Origin: Siphonodentalium dalli
Taxonomy: Eukaryota > Mollusca > Scaphopoda > Gadilida > Siphonodentaliidae
Direction of reading: 5' to 3'
DNA length: 64,000 nucleotides
Assembly: GCA_032622095.1 (NCBI GenBank)
Contig: CP136069.1
Coordinates: 108,034,278 to 108,098,277 of the forward strand
The notes beneath the pieces are model-generated. The model saw nothing but the letters and a program-made list of their open reading frames with translations. It had not been told where the DNA came from and made no database searches. Of this stretch, positions 11,990 to 23,505 are shown in pieces (positions within the stretch are counted from its first letter, which is position 1; each line of letters starts with the position of its first letter). The position numbers were made by a program, and so were the translations under genes.

Positions 11990-13560
11990 CTATCACGGTG
12001 TGGGAGCATCCGCATACCAGTTGCTATATGGTATGAACTAACTGTGTTTCCTTCCTATCCATGCCATAACTACATATATGTCAATACATGGTCATGAGTC
12101 ATTTACAAGTCTATAGGAGCTCGTACATGAGCGTGGCCTATATATTTCAGACTGAGATACCATGAACTACCCTTTGGAACCGGTGACAATACCCATTTAC
12201 ATGGGCCCATTACCAACCCATAGTTACTAAGGAACAGCATATTAACTACTGTGTCCATGTCATAGAAAGGGGCCTGGACCGATGATATACTATTTAGGGT
12301 TGGTTCTATTGATTTGCCTTTAGACCTGGGTATAGACACCTTGCACTACATGTGGTGTTCATATGGGTCCATGGCGTATGCGTGGCTGTGGTTATAACCT
12401 AGATAGTCATGTAACATGTACATTCATGGGATGGGTTCATGTGTTACATATAAATGTCTGGTAATAAGGTCATAACTAAATCAGCCTGGATACATGGTCT
12501 GTCCATAGTGGCCCATCTCAATTTCCTACCAAAATGAGCCTGGGTCCATAGCCAAGCTATGGTGGTGCACACAGTCAATCGATAGGGACCTCCATCCTAT
12601 AGGGCGTTGGTCGAATGGCTGAAAACGGACGTACATATATGGTATTCATATAGAGACGTGGATCCATGCACATGCATTTTGGCCCATGACTTACCCGTAG
12701 GCATGGGGTCCATGTGTCTCCTATATATGTGGATCAGTCCATTGCCTACCAGCATATATGTGAATCTATGAAATGATTAAAAACACTGGTGTCGTAGCTT
12801 TTATTTAGTGACCTCTGTCCATGTCCTACATATAGGCACCTGTATCCACTACATACATCATTATAGTCACCTGTGTATTAGCACTATTTAAACTTGCCTG
12901 GGTCTTTGGTGTAGATATATCACGTATAGGGGGTGGGTCCATATCCTACATATAGACAGACACCTGCTTATGCATGGGTACAATGCAATATGGCATACAT
13001 ATATCGGCCTTGGTCAATGCCTACACGTATGGGTATGTGTCCATGGCCAACATACAGTGCCATATGTGTATGGGCTATTTATATATTAACTTTCGTATAT
13101 GTGGCATCGGTCCAATATCTATATATAGGCTGGTCTGTCACAAAACTGTCTCATATGTTCATACCATATATAGGGTCCTGAATCCATGGTGCACTAATGC
13201 ATTGTGCATCGGACTTGGTCTATGGTATCTTAGTACATGGTCTATCTGTGGGCACTTGGGTATTTGCACCATGTAACAGTGTCATGGTAATAGATACCAT
13301 ACATGTATGCTTATATGAAGTGGTCTGGTTCATGGACTATACATATCCTACGTCCATAGTCTATATGTATGGACATGGGTCCTGTGACTATATATGTGCC
13401 TGGGTTCCTAACCTAACTATTGTAGGCTAGGCCCATGGCTAACATATTGGTGGCTGACCCTAGCTATGTTCTTCATATATAGTAGAGTGGGTCCGTGACT
13501 TACATTATACAACTAGCTGTGTGGGTCTATGGCTTATATAACTATTATGGCCATGCCTCA
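11990..13560. repeat. Degenerate minisatellite core of the fold-back element
   Basis: A field of diverged words close to GGGTCCATGGCCTACATATA, for example near 12366, 12542, 12706, 12813, 12934, 13036, 13427 and 13489, with some neighbours about 26 bp apart. It separates the two inverted arms. Reading frames here (12933-13430) are products of the repeat. A 17-nt C run lies at 11920-11936. Confidence 0.6.
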
Positions 13561-13689
13561 TTTTAAATATAAGCAACAACTTTTCAACTCTCACTTTGAA
13601 TTCCCGATATCTAAACTGATGGAGCATAACGGATAATTGTACCCATATTCTGGTTAGGCTCACACTAACAACATTTATAATTGTTTTCA

Positions 13690-14290
13690 CCATAAAAACG
13701 TTAATACTACCATAATATCAGTCATATGTGCATTTTTGTATTTCGGGTATGACCATGACAACAGTTACCACTCATATAAGTAAGAATTATATGGTATTTT
13801 TTTCAGCCAGCTCAACACTAACAACAACTATTCTAATTGTTTTCAACATAAAAGTGCTATTAGGTGTAGTTTAGTTTGTTAAAGCTACCATAATATCAGT
13901 CATATGTGCATTTTTAGATTGTGTGTGTGTCCCTAGCAACCGTCACCCCTTGTAAGTAAGAAATATGGTAATTTGTCAGTCAGGTCAAAACTGACAACAA
14001 TTATTTTAAACATAAAAATGCTACACAACGTAGTTTAGTTTGTTAGAACACATATAATATCAGTCATATGCATTAATCCGATGCCGGGTAGTTACCTAGC
14101 AACCGTTGCTAAGAAGATCCTGTCGCAAATGTCGCCACATGTGAAAATGAGCAGTAGTGTATAATGAACATATGTGCCAAGTTTCATGCTTTTATCGCCC
14201 CTTTCACAGTTGGTGTGTTTTCTACAACAAGCACTTCGACTAGCGGAAGAGCAAAATGTGACGAGAGCCAGTTTAGGGGGTAGGGTTATG
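13690..14290 (-). repeat. Right-arm tandem repeats of the fold-back element
   Basis: Complement of the left-arm repeats: ACCATAATATCAGTCATATG near 13706, 13897 and 14045, with CCTAGCAACCGT segments. Confidence 0.85.
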
Positions 14291-14806
14291 TTTTTCCAAG
14301 TATTGACCACTTATCATAGGTAGAGTTGCTAATCCCGCATATTATATTGCAGGAGTGATGTCTGTGCAGTTTTTAAAACAAATTGCTTGCGCCTACGTAA
14401 TGAATAGCCTGAGAAATTTGACATCGAATAGGACAGTTTGTCTGAAAAAATGGTCATTTTTTTGGGTCATTATGTTATTTTATATCCATATCTGCGAAAT
14501 TCATTAAAATCCCCCCGTTGAATTTGAATCTCTGGTTCGATAAATGTGTATTGAACAATATTGAGTACATTTGGTATATGTTTCGGCTCAAAAATTGTTA
14601 TATCATCCCATTATTCCTATGATTGTGAAAAATATATACTTTTTTTTTTTATGGAAAAAATTGGTTAACTCCGAAAGCTCAACTCCGATTTTAGGGGACT
14701 TTTCGTGACGCATCCGCGATGTTATGGCCTAAATAATATAAAAATATCAGCTTTCCCGGATTTACTTCCTTACTTTTCCCCATTCACACCTAATGTACCT
14801 GGACTA

Positions 14807-15680
14807 ATGTTCTTTAACAAATTTCGGAAGAATCAGACAGCTTAAGTTTGGATGAGGGATGTGGCACATAGGGAAATCAGTCGAAAATCGATAGATCGGC
14901 GTCTCGGGCAGAAAAGCGGGGCAACAAGAACACCGTCCGATAGTGGTGGTCAGAATTGGGGGCGCCAAATGATTTAAAGAGCAAAATTTAAGATGGCCAC
15001 TGGCGACCATGTTTTTAACGAAATCTGGAAAATATCATTGGCCCCCATCTAGAAGTCACCCTGAAAATCCTTTGTTTGGTGATGATCGGATGATGTGGCC
15101 ATTAGGTTGTGCCGAAGGATTTAGTCATGCAAAGAGTAAAATCCAAGATGGCCACTGGCAGCCATGTTTTTTAATAAATTTCGGAAAATATCATTGGCTC
15201 CTATCAAGAGGTCACTCCGAACATCCTTATGAAATTTGGTGACAATCGGGTGAGGGATGTGGCCTTGTAGGTTGTGCCGAGGAATTTAGTCATGCAAAGA
15301 GTAAAATCCAAGATGGCCACTGGCAGCCATGTTTTTCAACAAATTTCGGAAAAAATTGATGGTTCCCATCTTGAGGTCACCCTGAAGATGCATATAAATT
15401 TTGGTGATGATCAGATGAGGGATGTGGTCTGTATGGTGTGCCAAAGATTTAGTCATGCTGAGAGTAAAATACAAGATGGCAGCCGGCGACCATGTTTTTA
15501 ATCGAAAATCTGTATAGCTCTCATCTAGAGGTGATCCTAATCATGCCTGTAAATTTACAAAACATTTCTAAGATATATGCAGGCTGCAGGCCAGGCAATG
15601 CAAAGAGTAAAATCCAAGATGGCTGCTGGCCTCCATGTTTTTTGACAAATTTCGGAACAAATCACACGTCAATATCACTT
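14807..15680 (+). repeat. Family A tandem array
   Basis: Core units begin at the AAGATGG word near 14989, 15144, 15309, 15472 and 15615 (spacings 155, 165, 163, 143). Each contains GCCATGTTTTT, AAATTTCGGAA, CATCTAGAGGTCACCC, TTTGGTGATGATCGGATGAG and GTCATGCAAAGAGTAAAA. This is the clearest display of the family A period. Confidence 0.9.
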
Positions 15681-16076
15681 AAGACTGACTCAACAATTGC
15701 TATACAGATTTTGTTATCAATTGTAAAACAAAAAATTTTGAACAACGAAAGACATGTCATTGCACGAAATTAGGAAACATCGTTGTGTTATTGTGAATAT
15801 CGTTAAGATTTCTGTCATCTTCCAACGAAAATATTATTATTTCTCTTCTAATTAGTACTAATCTTCGGGACGATGTATGCCTAACGGCGAAGGAGAGAAA
15901 GGTGAAGCCTAGCGAAGTGTTGGCAATAATCCGGAAGTGACGTTCACTAAATATGATACGATATTGTACCGTTGATATTTCGTACCAATTACAGTTTCTC
16001 CCTTCGAAAAGTAAGGACTTAGGAGAGATACCATATAGTTTAGTGGGTAGGATATCTTAGGGGAATATGACAGAAT
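15681..16076. other. Unassigned intron sequence
   Basis: No gene. A GGGGAATATGACAGAAT word at about 16060 is partly complementary to CTATATTCCTCTGACAGAAT at 35430-35450. Confidence 0.4.
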
Positions 16077-16330
16077 ACATACAGCTATGCTCTAATTAAT
16101 TGACCCCTTTAACGAGATCATGACCGTGGTCATACCGACAATACACTGCGGTCATGCGGTAGTACACCGCGGTCATGTGGTAGTACACCGCCCATTCGCG
16201 GTGATGCGCGGTATCTGACAGCGGTCGTGTTGGACGTCCACCATGGTAAACTAGTCCGTTACCGGCGTACACCGCAGTAGTATTTTCCGCGACCGCCTTA
16301 CACCGCGGTCATTCCTCATGTCAACCGCGA
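16077..16330 (+). repeat. CCGCGG iteron-rich terminal repeat, left
   Basis: Starts TACAGCTATGCTCTAATTAA and continues with many variants of ACCGCGGTCAT and ATGCGGTA. The complement of its first 40-50 bp is found at the end of the copy at 35150-35376. Confidence 0.75.
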
Positions 16331-16734
16331 TCGAATAATCTGCCGATAAGAATAATTTTCGTTTTTTTTTTTTTTTGAAGACTCAAGGCTGTGTAACATT
16401 TTCGATCTATCTTGTTCAAGTTGGCCTATAATTTGCGTTAATATGCGTTAAGAAACTGACCATACATTCATTCCTTGAGTGAAACAAAATTTATTTTAGA
16501 GTACTAACGTCTTCAATGGTTGACGTCCCCACGTAATTCCTTGAAGTCGCCGCTTTCGGCGGGGCGCGTGCAATTGGGTGATAATATGCTCGGATCTATA
16601 TTCAGACATACTTCCAAGTCTTTTCGTACGTAAATCAGTTAGAATATTTGGATAGCGAATTTTTCGGCGGAATTATATAGAATAAAAGGTCGGTAGACCT
16701 CATGTTCGCCTCTAAGCATGGGCTTGATACGACC
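16331..16734. other. Unassigned intron sequence
   Basis: Contains a T run (about 16360-16376); no gene or family word. Confidence 0.4.
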
Positions 16735-17400
16735 GTTGTTTGCGCATAAAAACCTGTCTTTAGTGCTAGTAAACCTACATACCAAATTTAATTTCATTCA
16801 GTACACATTTACTAAAGTTATCATCCGGAAACCTCAAATTGGCAAAAATTCTAAGTCAAAAAGATACATAACTCTGGTGAAAATTGGCGAGCGGAACCCG
16901 AATTTGAACTTGACCTGTGTTTTGCTTGGTTCAGATCAAATAATCCAAACTGGAGTTATCGGTCGGAAACCAAAAATGTTAACAGACGGTCAAATTCTAA
17001 GTCGAAAAAGGGCCGTAACTCATGTAAAAATAATTGGACGGAACCCATATTCGAACTTGGCCTGTATCGTTAGCTGGAAAATACACATACCAACTTTGGT
17101 TCAGATAAAATAATCCAAACTGGAGTTATCAGTCGGAAACCAAAAATGTTAACAGACGGTCAAATTCTAAGTCGAAAAGGGGGCATAACTCCTGATAACT
17201 CTGGTGAAAATTGGCGGACGGAACCAGAATTCGAACTTGACCTGTCTTTTCTGCTAGTAAACCCACATACCAAATTTAATTTAATTTGGTTCACTCTAAC
17301 TAAAGTTATCATCCGAAACCTCGGACGCACAGACGCATGGACGCACGCACGGACGCACAGGCTGATTATAATAGTCCTCCGAACGCGACCACAGGTAAGT
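16735..17400 (+). repeat. Family B tandem element
   Basis: Units of about 145-180 bp with CGGAACCCRWATTYGAACTTG (near 16895, 17039, 17219), AACCAAAAATGTTAACAGAC and CATACCAAATTTAATTT. They are followed by a GGACGCACAGACGCATGG run (about 17321-17360) and CTGATTATAATAGTCCTCCG. The apparent frames of 108-131 codons in 16718-17472 are repeat-derived. Confidence 0.75.
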
Positions 17401-18384
17401 CAAGAGGACAGAGAATCTTCAAATTCAATTCCAAATATGTCGGCACAACTACATTCAACTCCAACGCGATAAAAAAATCCGGTATAAAGAACTAAACATA
17501 CCACCACACAGTGTGTCTTCATTTATTCTCTGTCCAAGTTGGTTAAAACAGTATATATCAGAAAATATTTATTAGTATCTGAGAACTCGACATACATCCG
17601 TTCATGTTTGTGTACCTTGAACTGTATTGCCAATACACAATAATTATAGTGTGAGCCAAATGCCAAAATGTGCGACTGATTGTCTTACCAAGTGATTCGT
17701 GAACACACAAAACAATTTAAATCATCTTGTAATTCAGTATGCTTTATTTGCAACAGACACTTTCAATTTAATCAGCGTCATATACTCTGGCGGGACTCAG
17801 ATTATCAGATTTTTGTGTCGGTGAAATGTGGCGATCGCATAATTATCTTGCTCGAACCAAACAGTCTTATATATATAGAGGGATATTTTCCCCATTCCAA
17901 TTGCATACATGTGTTTCATACGAATCGTGATTAGGTAATATGTAAAAATATGTTGTACTGTGAACTGCCCACAACAGCAAATGCATGCGATCACCAAACG
18001 TTGCAGGAAAAGATCAAACAATGCCGCCCGACAATAATCACGTGCTCAGTGACGTAGCAAAATCAATGACCGATTTTACAACATTGTCTCTCTCACTGAT
18101 TGGTGTTTTGAATGTGTCTTTTCTCGCGCATGCCGCCTGATAATTAACCCAACACTGCTGCACTGCATTTCGCTGCACCTGCCCCTGCATATCGGTGGAT
18201 GTATATATACTCTGTGTATATATACTAGAAGATTACATTACGAGCTCATTGTTGTCTAATTATGATTTGTATAGAGTGGTTATGTCACTTATTTAAGTTT
18301 AATATGCAATTGATCAACGGAAATAATTTTTATCAATTCACCTGGTGTCTTACCATCGTATCGCCGTACTATGAGCTGTAGTCA
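17401..18384. other. Unassigned intron sequence
   Basis: One plus-strand frame of 84 codons (17680-17934) has no recognisable domain or splice context. A small TATATATACT hairpin lies at about 18200-18226. Nothing else seen. Confidence 0.4.
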
Positions 18385-18990
18385 ACCCGACTATGTTTGA
18401 GCAATTATTTCAATCACAAATATCACTTTTTCCCGATCATGTCGTGTATCGACGTGTTGGCAAAAGAACGATCTACAAGAAAATTCTAAAATCAGTTGAT
18501 ACGTTCACCAACACGGCAACAACTGTTGACTCGAATGCGATGAAGCCGATCTTCAACTTGCTAATATTTAAAATATTGTTCGTGTTTAACCAATTTTTCA
18601 TCGGATTTTAACCTGCGACGTCTCAATTTCATACCACGAAATTAGTCAGTCATGATTCCAAAGTGAAATCCTTCATATATATAACGTTTCGTATATGAAC
18701 AAATCAGTTAGGAATTACAAAACAGTCGCAATCCACCATGCCTAACGTTACGTAACACGTCAGTTTGTTAAAGGAAACAGTCTCCGTGATGCGCTTTGCT
18801 TATACATCTTGATAGTTTAAACAATTTGATTTAAAAAACGAAAAAATGAAAGAAAAAAAAAACACTGTTTTTGTTTAATTTGATTTTTGAATGTTTTTAG
18901 ATTGAACTTCTTGATCAATTTAACATTAAATTTTAAATTAAAAAAAAATAAAATATAATTGTTATATTTTTTTAGATTGCTCAATTTAAC
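18385..18990 (+). repeat. Retroelement-like repeat K, copy 1
   Basis: Shares long stretches with 29520-29830 (GATCATGTCGTGTATCGACG, GTTGGCAAAAGAACGATC, TTTTTCATCGGATTTTA, CATACCACGAAATTAGT) and, for its second half, with 19030-19200. The frame 18393-18611 contains DHVVYRRVGKRTIYKK, which is partly kept at 29560-29620; I do not recognise it. Probably a decayed dispersed element. Confidence 0.6.
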
Positions 18991-19029
18991 ATTTGACCGA
19001 ACGTATATTCATGAAATGTCCGGAAACTG

Positions 19030-19440
19030 CCCCTTTTAATATTAATTAAAATATTGGTTCGTGTTTAACCTATTTTTCATCGGATTTTAACCTGCGACAT
19101 CTCAATTTCATACCACGAAATTAGTCAGTCATAATTCCAAAGTGAAACCTTTCATGTATATAACGTTTCATCTATGAACAGATCAATCAGGAATTACAAC
19201 ACAATGCGTAACGTTACGTAACACGTCCGGTGCCGGTGGTCAGAGTCAGATAGCTGTAGACTTTCCACAGATATTCACTAGTAGGATGAGCTTACGGTTG
19301 CTAGGAGACGAGGAATCTGCAGAAATAGTTGAATTGATTTATCAGCGTTTGTGATTATGTTAGAAGAAACAGTCTCCTTGGTGCGCTTTGCTTATACATA
19401 TTGATAGTTTAAACACTTGATTTTTGTTTTTTTAAATTAA
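19030..19440 (+). repeat. Retroelement-like repeat K, copy 2 (partial)
   Basis: Direct repeat of part of copy 1 (ATTTCATACCACGAAATTAG, CGTAACGTTACGTAACACGT). It extends with GGTCAGAGTCAG, GACTTTCCACA and GAAACAGTCTCC, also found at 29850-30010. Confidence 0.65.
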
Positions 19441-19589
19441 AGGTAATTTTACTTGTAAAAGCTTTTACGTTGTGGATGGATAAGGGTGATATAATTGGCA
19501 CTGGGTACTTCAGATTCCTTTTATAGTATATCCGCAGCTATAGATAATCATGTTCATTCATGGAACCGTATTTTTCAATAGTATCCCAT

Positions 19590-19840
19590 CAGCTGGAAAG
19601 AATTGTTTACGTTTAGAGTGTCAGCCAATCAAAATTACGCTTCGGAAAGTGAAGACGGCCACCAGCCAATCAAATACCGCGTATCATTTATCGCCGAAAA
19701 GGAGTAAGCTGCCAGCCAATCAGATACCGCGGATTGTCGGGGTAATTACTAATAGCGTCTTTGATACTCCAAGATTCACTTCCTTTGTTTTAAGCCTAAA
19801 GCGTCAATCAGACAGTTTATAGAAATCTTTTAATTTTTGT
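19590..19840 (+). repeat. Repeat L with three CCAAT-type motifs
   Basis: Direct repeat of about 29070-29275. It includes CAGCCAATCA at about 19622, 19674 and 19713, TACCGCG words and GATACTCCAAGATTCACTTC. The CCAAT motifs and the short reading frames just downstream suggest the promoter or 5' region of an old element; this is inference. Confidence 0.6.
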
Positions 19841-19911
19841 TCATTAATTCCTCAATTTGCGAGGTGAGTACAGTTAGTTGCGTAATTTAAAGGTGCGAAG
19901 TTCCCTACGCC

Positions 19912-20004
19912 ATGTCTATCAAAGTGTTGATTTTTGGTTCAAGTTTTGTTCGTAATTTCGCGGACTATCGTCTATTGCTTGAGGTTTTTGATCGGATTCA
20001 GTGA
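19912..20004 (+). pseudogene. Short remnant resembling the start of an SGNH-hydrolase-like domain
   Basis: A 30-codon frame beginning ATG and containing VLIFGSSFVRNFADY. It resembles the first conserved block (G-x-S after a hydrophobic strand) of SGNH-type hydrolase segments that I recall in some tyrosine-recombinase retroelements of invertebrates. It stops at TGA 20002-20004 with no matching continuation recognised. Evidence is one short block, so this is a weak call; it could equally be chance. Confidence 0.25.
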
Positions 20005-20368
20005 TTGGATTCTGTGTTTCCGTTGATTACGGGCGTTCTGGTGGTTAACCCCAGTCGCAATATACAGGTACCGTACTTTAAGGCCCGCATCTTATACCAT
20101 AAACATCAATTTGTTTGTCAGTTAAAAAAGGGGTATTATTAAATAATAATTACTTAGTCCGGTTAGTTCCCCATAAAGTTTGTGCACGTCTTCCGGTCTG
20201 CGTTTGATCCAGAATTTATATTCATAAGTTTCCATTGGCCTTGACCTCTTGCGCCAAATTCTAACATTGAATCAGTTTGACACTCAATTTAGTTTTGGTT
20301 TTAATTAGTATTATAGTTCTTCTGAACATTTTACATCTTTTCACCCGTTTACCACGACTGATTACAGA

Positions 20369-20479
20369 ATGAATCAAAGTCAAGTAATTCGACAACCAGT
20401 AGTGCCACGGCGAAAAATTGCACAAAGATGGACGGAAACAAATAGAAAATTGGACGCAAATCGTTCGTTGCGAAAATGA
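20369..20479 (+). CDS. Small ORF of 36 residues, basic
   Basis: Frame rich in Arg/Gln/Lys (includes VPRRKIAQRWTETNRKLD). Its stop overlaps the start of the next frame as ATGA (20476-20479). Not recognised. It lies downstream of the CCAAT-rich repeat L and may be part of a decayed element; it may not be translated. Confidence 0.25.
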   Translation: MNQSQVIRQPVVPRRKIAQRWTETNRKLDANRSLRK

Positions 20480-20679
20480 AAATGAACTTTAAGTGTCATA
20501 CGGTTCAGTCTGACGCCGGTGGCGATGATTCCGATTATGGTAATACAGACGGTGAATCAGGTCATGTACTCTCGTTGCACACACTTGATGGTGAGATTAA
20601 ATGTCTCATGGTAGATTTAAGAGATGTAGAACAGAAGTTGTTGTTGTTGAAGAAATCCCACTACATTAAAAAAGGTTAA
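20476..20679 (+). CDS. Small ORF of 67 residues with C-terminal coiled-coil-like segment
   Basis: Has an acidic Gly/Asp-rich middle (DAGGDDSDYGNTDGESGH) and a Leu/Lys/Glu-rich C-terminus (DLRDVEQKLLLLKKS) that could form a short coiled coil. It is preceded directly by the 36-codon frame in another phase, so the pair may be one frame broken by a shift. No family recognised. No splice sites link it to the host gene, which runs on the other strand. Confidence 0.3.
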   Translation: MKMNFKCHTVQSDAGGDDSDYGNTDGESGHVLSLHTLDGEIKCLMVDLRDVEQKLLLLKKSHYIKKG

Positions 20680-21240
20680 CTTAACCGTAGGTCAACATGA
20701 CCGCTTTCGCAGATTGCTTAACCGTAGAGCTGGTATACTTTGGCCCCTTAAACACAAATTTGTGGTTTTTACCATTAGTTAAAAATATTCATATCTAGGA
20801 AAAAATGTTGATGTTATTTCCATACCAAAGGTTAATAAATGTGGACCTGTTTATACCAGTAAAGAGGGTATTTCATAAAACCTAAAAATAGACCAAGCAA
20901 TTCTTATTGGTGATTAGATTTATTCGATGGTTCATGATATACATATATCACATGGTACATGCAACACATACAATGGGTAGGTATACAAATTGAATAAAAC
21001 TGATACAAAACAGTATATATTATATTTATAATGATTTATATTAAATATACATATGTTATATGTAGGGCTCTGATGAGACAGATAAAGTTCAGACTGTGCA
21101 AATATTTGAGATATATTAAGAGAAATTTCAATTTTCTCAAGAATTAATTCATTTTATAGAGGTTGCCGTTAGAATATAGGGTAGATTATGTGGCAGAAAT
21201 CTGTATAAAAATAGAAATACTCATGTGACCTGAGACCATC
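20680..21240. repeat. Flanking repeat of the satellite (left) and AT-rich DNA
   Basis: The segment at about 20818-20925 (ATACCAAAGGTTAATAAATG, GTAAAGAGGGTATTTCATAA, AATAGACCAA) recurs in direct orientation at about 23500-23600. The remainder is AT-rich with nothing recognised. Confidence 0.6.
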
Positions 21241-21275
21241 AGGGATAACGCACAAAGTTCTCTAAATGAGAACTT

Positions 21276-21330
21276 AATTCCATTGCGGTCCCTGATTCCA
21301 TTGCGGTCCCTGATTCCATTGCAGTCCCTG
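21276..21330 (+). repeat. 18-bp tandem repeat, three copies
   Basis: ATTCCATTGCGGTCCCTG repeated at about 21277, 21295 and 21313, immediately before the satellite. Confidence 0.9.
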
Positions 21331-21399
21331 ATGGTGGGGGTCAGGTCTCAAGAGATCAAGGTAAACACTTGGTCTTACACAGAATTGTCATATTACTTT

Positions 21400-23505
21400 A
21401 TGGGAGTTCTGATGGTAATTCCAGTACGCAGTATAAAGGCGTCCTTTGCCATATTACATTATGGGCTTTCTGATGGTTAATTCCAGTACGCAGTATAAAA
21501 GCGTCCTTTGTCATACTTACATTAGGTGGCGTTCTGATGGTTAATTCCAGTACGCAGCGTTTCTGATGGTTAATTCCAGTACGCAGTATTAAAGGCGTCC
21601 TTTTTTATAATTACATTAGGGTCATTCTTATGGTTATTTCCAGTACGTAGTTGAAAGACGGCCTTTGTCATATTACATTATGGGCGTTCTGATGGTTAAT
21701 TCCAGTACGCAGTTTAAAGGCGTCCTTTGTCATAATTACATTAGGGGCGTTCTGATGGTTAATTCCAGTACGCAGCGTTTCTGATGGTTAATTCCAGTAC
21801 GCAGTATAAAGGCGTTCTTTGTCATAATAACATTAGGGGCGTTCTGATGGTTAATTCCAGTACGCAGCGTTTCTGATGGTTAATTCCAGTACGCAGTTTA
21901 AAGGCATCCTTTGTCATTATTACATTAGGGGCGTTCTGATGGTTAATTCCAGTACGCAGCGTTTCTGATGGTTAATTCCAGTACGCAGTATAAAGGCGTT
22001 CTTTGTCATAATAACATTAGGGGCGTTCTGATTGTTAATTCCAGTACGCAGCGTGTCTGATGGTTAATTCCAGTATGCAGTTTAAATGCGTCCTTTGTCA
22101 TAATTAAATGAGGGGCGTTCTGATGGTTAATTCCAGTACGCAGCGTTTCTGATGGTTAATTCCAGTACGCAGCATAAAGGCGTTCTTTGTCATAATAACA
22201 TTAGGGGCGTTCTGATGGTTAATTCCAGTACGCAGCATTTCTGATGGTTAATTCCAGTACGCAGCGTTTCTGATGGTTAATTCCAGTACGCAGTATAAAG
22301 GCGTTCTTTGTCATAATAACATTAGGGGCGTTCTGATGGTTAATTCCAGTACGCAGCGTTTCTGATGGTTAATTCCAGTACGCAGTTTAAAGGCATCCTT
22401 TGTCATTATTACATTAGGGGCGTTCTGATGGTTAATTCCAGTACGCAGCGTTTCTGATGGTTAATTCCAGTACGCAGTATAAAGGCGTTCTTTGTCATAA
22501 TAACATTAGGGGCGTTCTGATTGTTAATTCCAGTACGCAGCGTGTCTGATGGTTAATTCCAGTATGCAGTTTAAATGCGTCCTTTGTCATAATTAAATGA
22601 GGGGCGTTCTGATGGTTAATTCCAGTACGCAGCGTTTCTGATGGTTAATTCCAGTACGCAGCATAAAGGCGTTCTTTGTCATAATAACATTAGGGGCGTT
22701 CTGATGGTTAATTCCAGTACGCAGCATTTCTGATGGTTAATTCCAGTACGCAGTATAAAGGCGTTCTTTGTCATAATAACATTAGGGGCGTTCTGATGGT
22801 TAATTCCAGTATGCAGTGTTCTGATGGTTAATTCCAGTACGCAGCGTTTTTGATGGTTAATTCCAGTATGCAGTTTAAAGGTGTCCTTTGTCATAGTACT
22901 TTATGAGCGTTCTGATGGTTAATTCCAGTACGCAGTTGAAAGGTGTCCTTGGTCATAATTACATTAGGGGCGTGCTGATGGTTAATTCCAGTACGCAGCG
23001 TTTCTTATGGTTAATTCCAGTACACAGTATAAAGGCGTCCTTTGTCATATTACCTTATGAGCGTTCTGATGGTTGATTTCAGTACGCAGTTGAAAGGCGG
23101 CCTTTGTCATATTCCAATATGGGCGTTCTGATGGTTAATTTTAGTATGCAGTTACAGTGGCCTTTGTCATATTACATTATTGGACATCCTGATGGTTAAT
23201 TCCAGTATATACCCAGTATAAAGGCGTCCGTTGTCATAATTACATTATGGACGTTCTGATGGTTAATTCCAATACGCAGTATAAAAGCGTCCTTTGTCAT
23301 AATTACAGCAGGGGCGTTTTGATGTTTAATTCCGGTACGCAGTTGAAAGGTGGCCTCTGTCATATTACATTATGGGCGTTCTGATGGTTAATTCCAGTCT
23401 GCAGTATTAGGGGGCGTTCTGATGGTTAATTCCAGTGTGCCGTATAAAGGCGTCCTCTGTCACAATTACATTATGGGCATTTATGATGGTTAATTCCATC
23501 TATCA
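21400..23505 (+). repeat. TTAATTCCAGTACGCAG satellite array
   Basis: Two monomer sizes alternate: a short unit of about 29 bp (GTTTCTGATGG, TTAATTCCAGTACGCAGC) and a long unit of about 62-65 bp that adds TATAAAGGCGTYCTTTGTCAT, ATTACATTAGGGGC. The monomers are diverse at both edges and nearly identical in the middle. A 489-bp higher-order unit is present twice, for example ATTGTTAATT at 22031 and 22520, and CAGCATTTCTGATGG at 22234 and 22723. Frames on either strand are repeat artefacts. Confidence 0.92.

Larger units (their letters stand above)
10283..14806. mobile_element. 4.5-kb fold-back DNA transposon, TSD ATG
   Basis: Terminal sequences TAGTCCAGGCACATTAGGT (left) and the complement of TAGTCCAGGTACATTAGGT (right), flanked by ATG at 10280-10282 and 14807-14809. 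The inverted arms are over 1 kb (about 10283-11640 and 13560-14806). They share, in opposite orientation, CCCTAGAATCCGAGTTGAGC, TAGGGGGTAGGGTTATG-like and AACTTGGCACATA segments. The arms contain repeats of about 170-190 bp with GACTGATATTATGG and AACGGTTGCTAGG. No transposase, so non-autonomous. The copy at 49867 is a paralogous empty site. The superfamily cannot be set from ATG and TAGTCCAGG alone. Confidence 0.88.

Noticed and set aside
12933-13430. Tyr/Met-rich membrane-like proteins on the plus strand
   Set aside because: Frames run through the degenerate TATATGG/CCATGG minisatellite of the fold-back element in several phases at once.
21400-23505. CRISPR-like array of regularly spaced 29-bp repeats
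   Set aside because: Spacers are themselves repeated monomers, the host is an animal gene, and there are no cas genes; it is a satellite.
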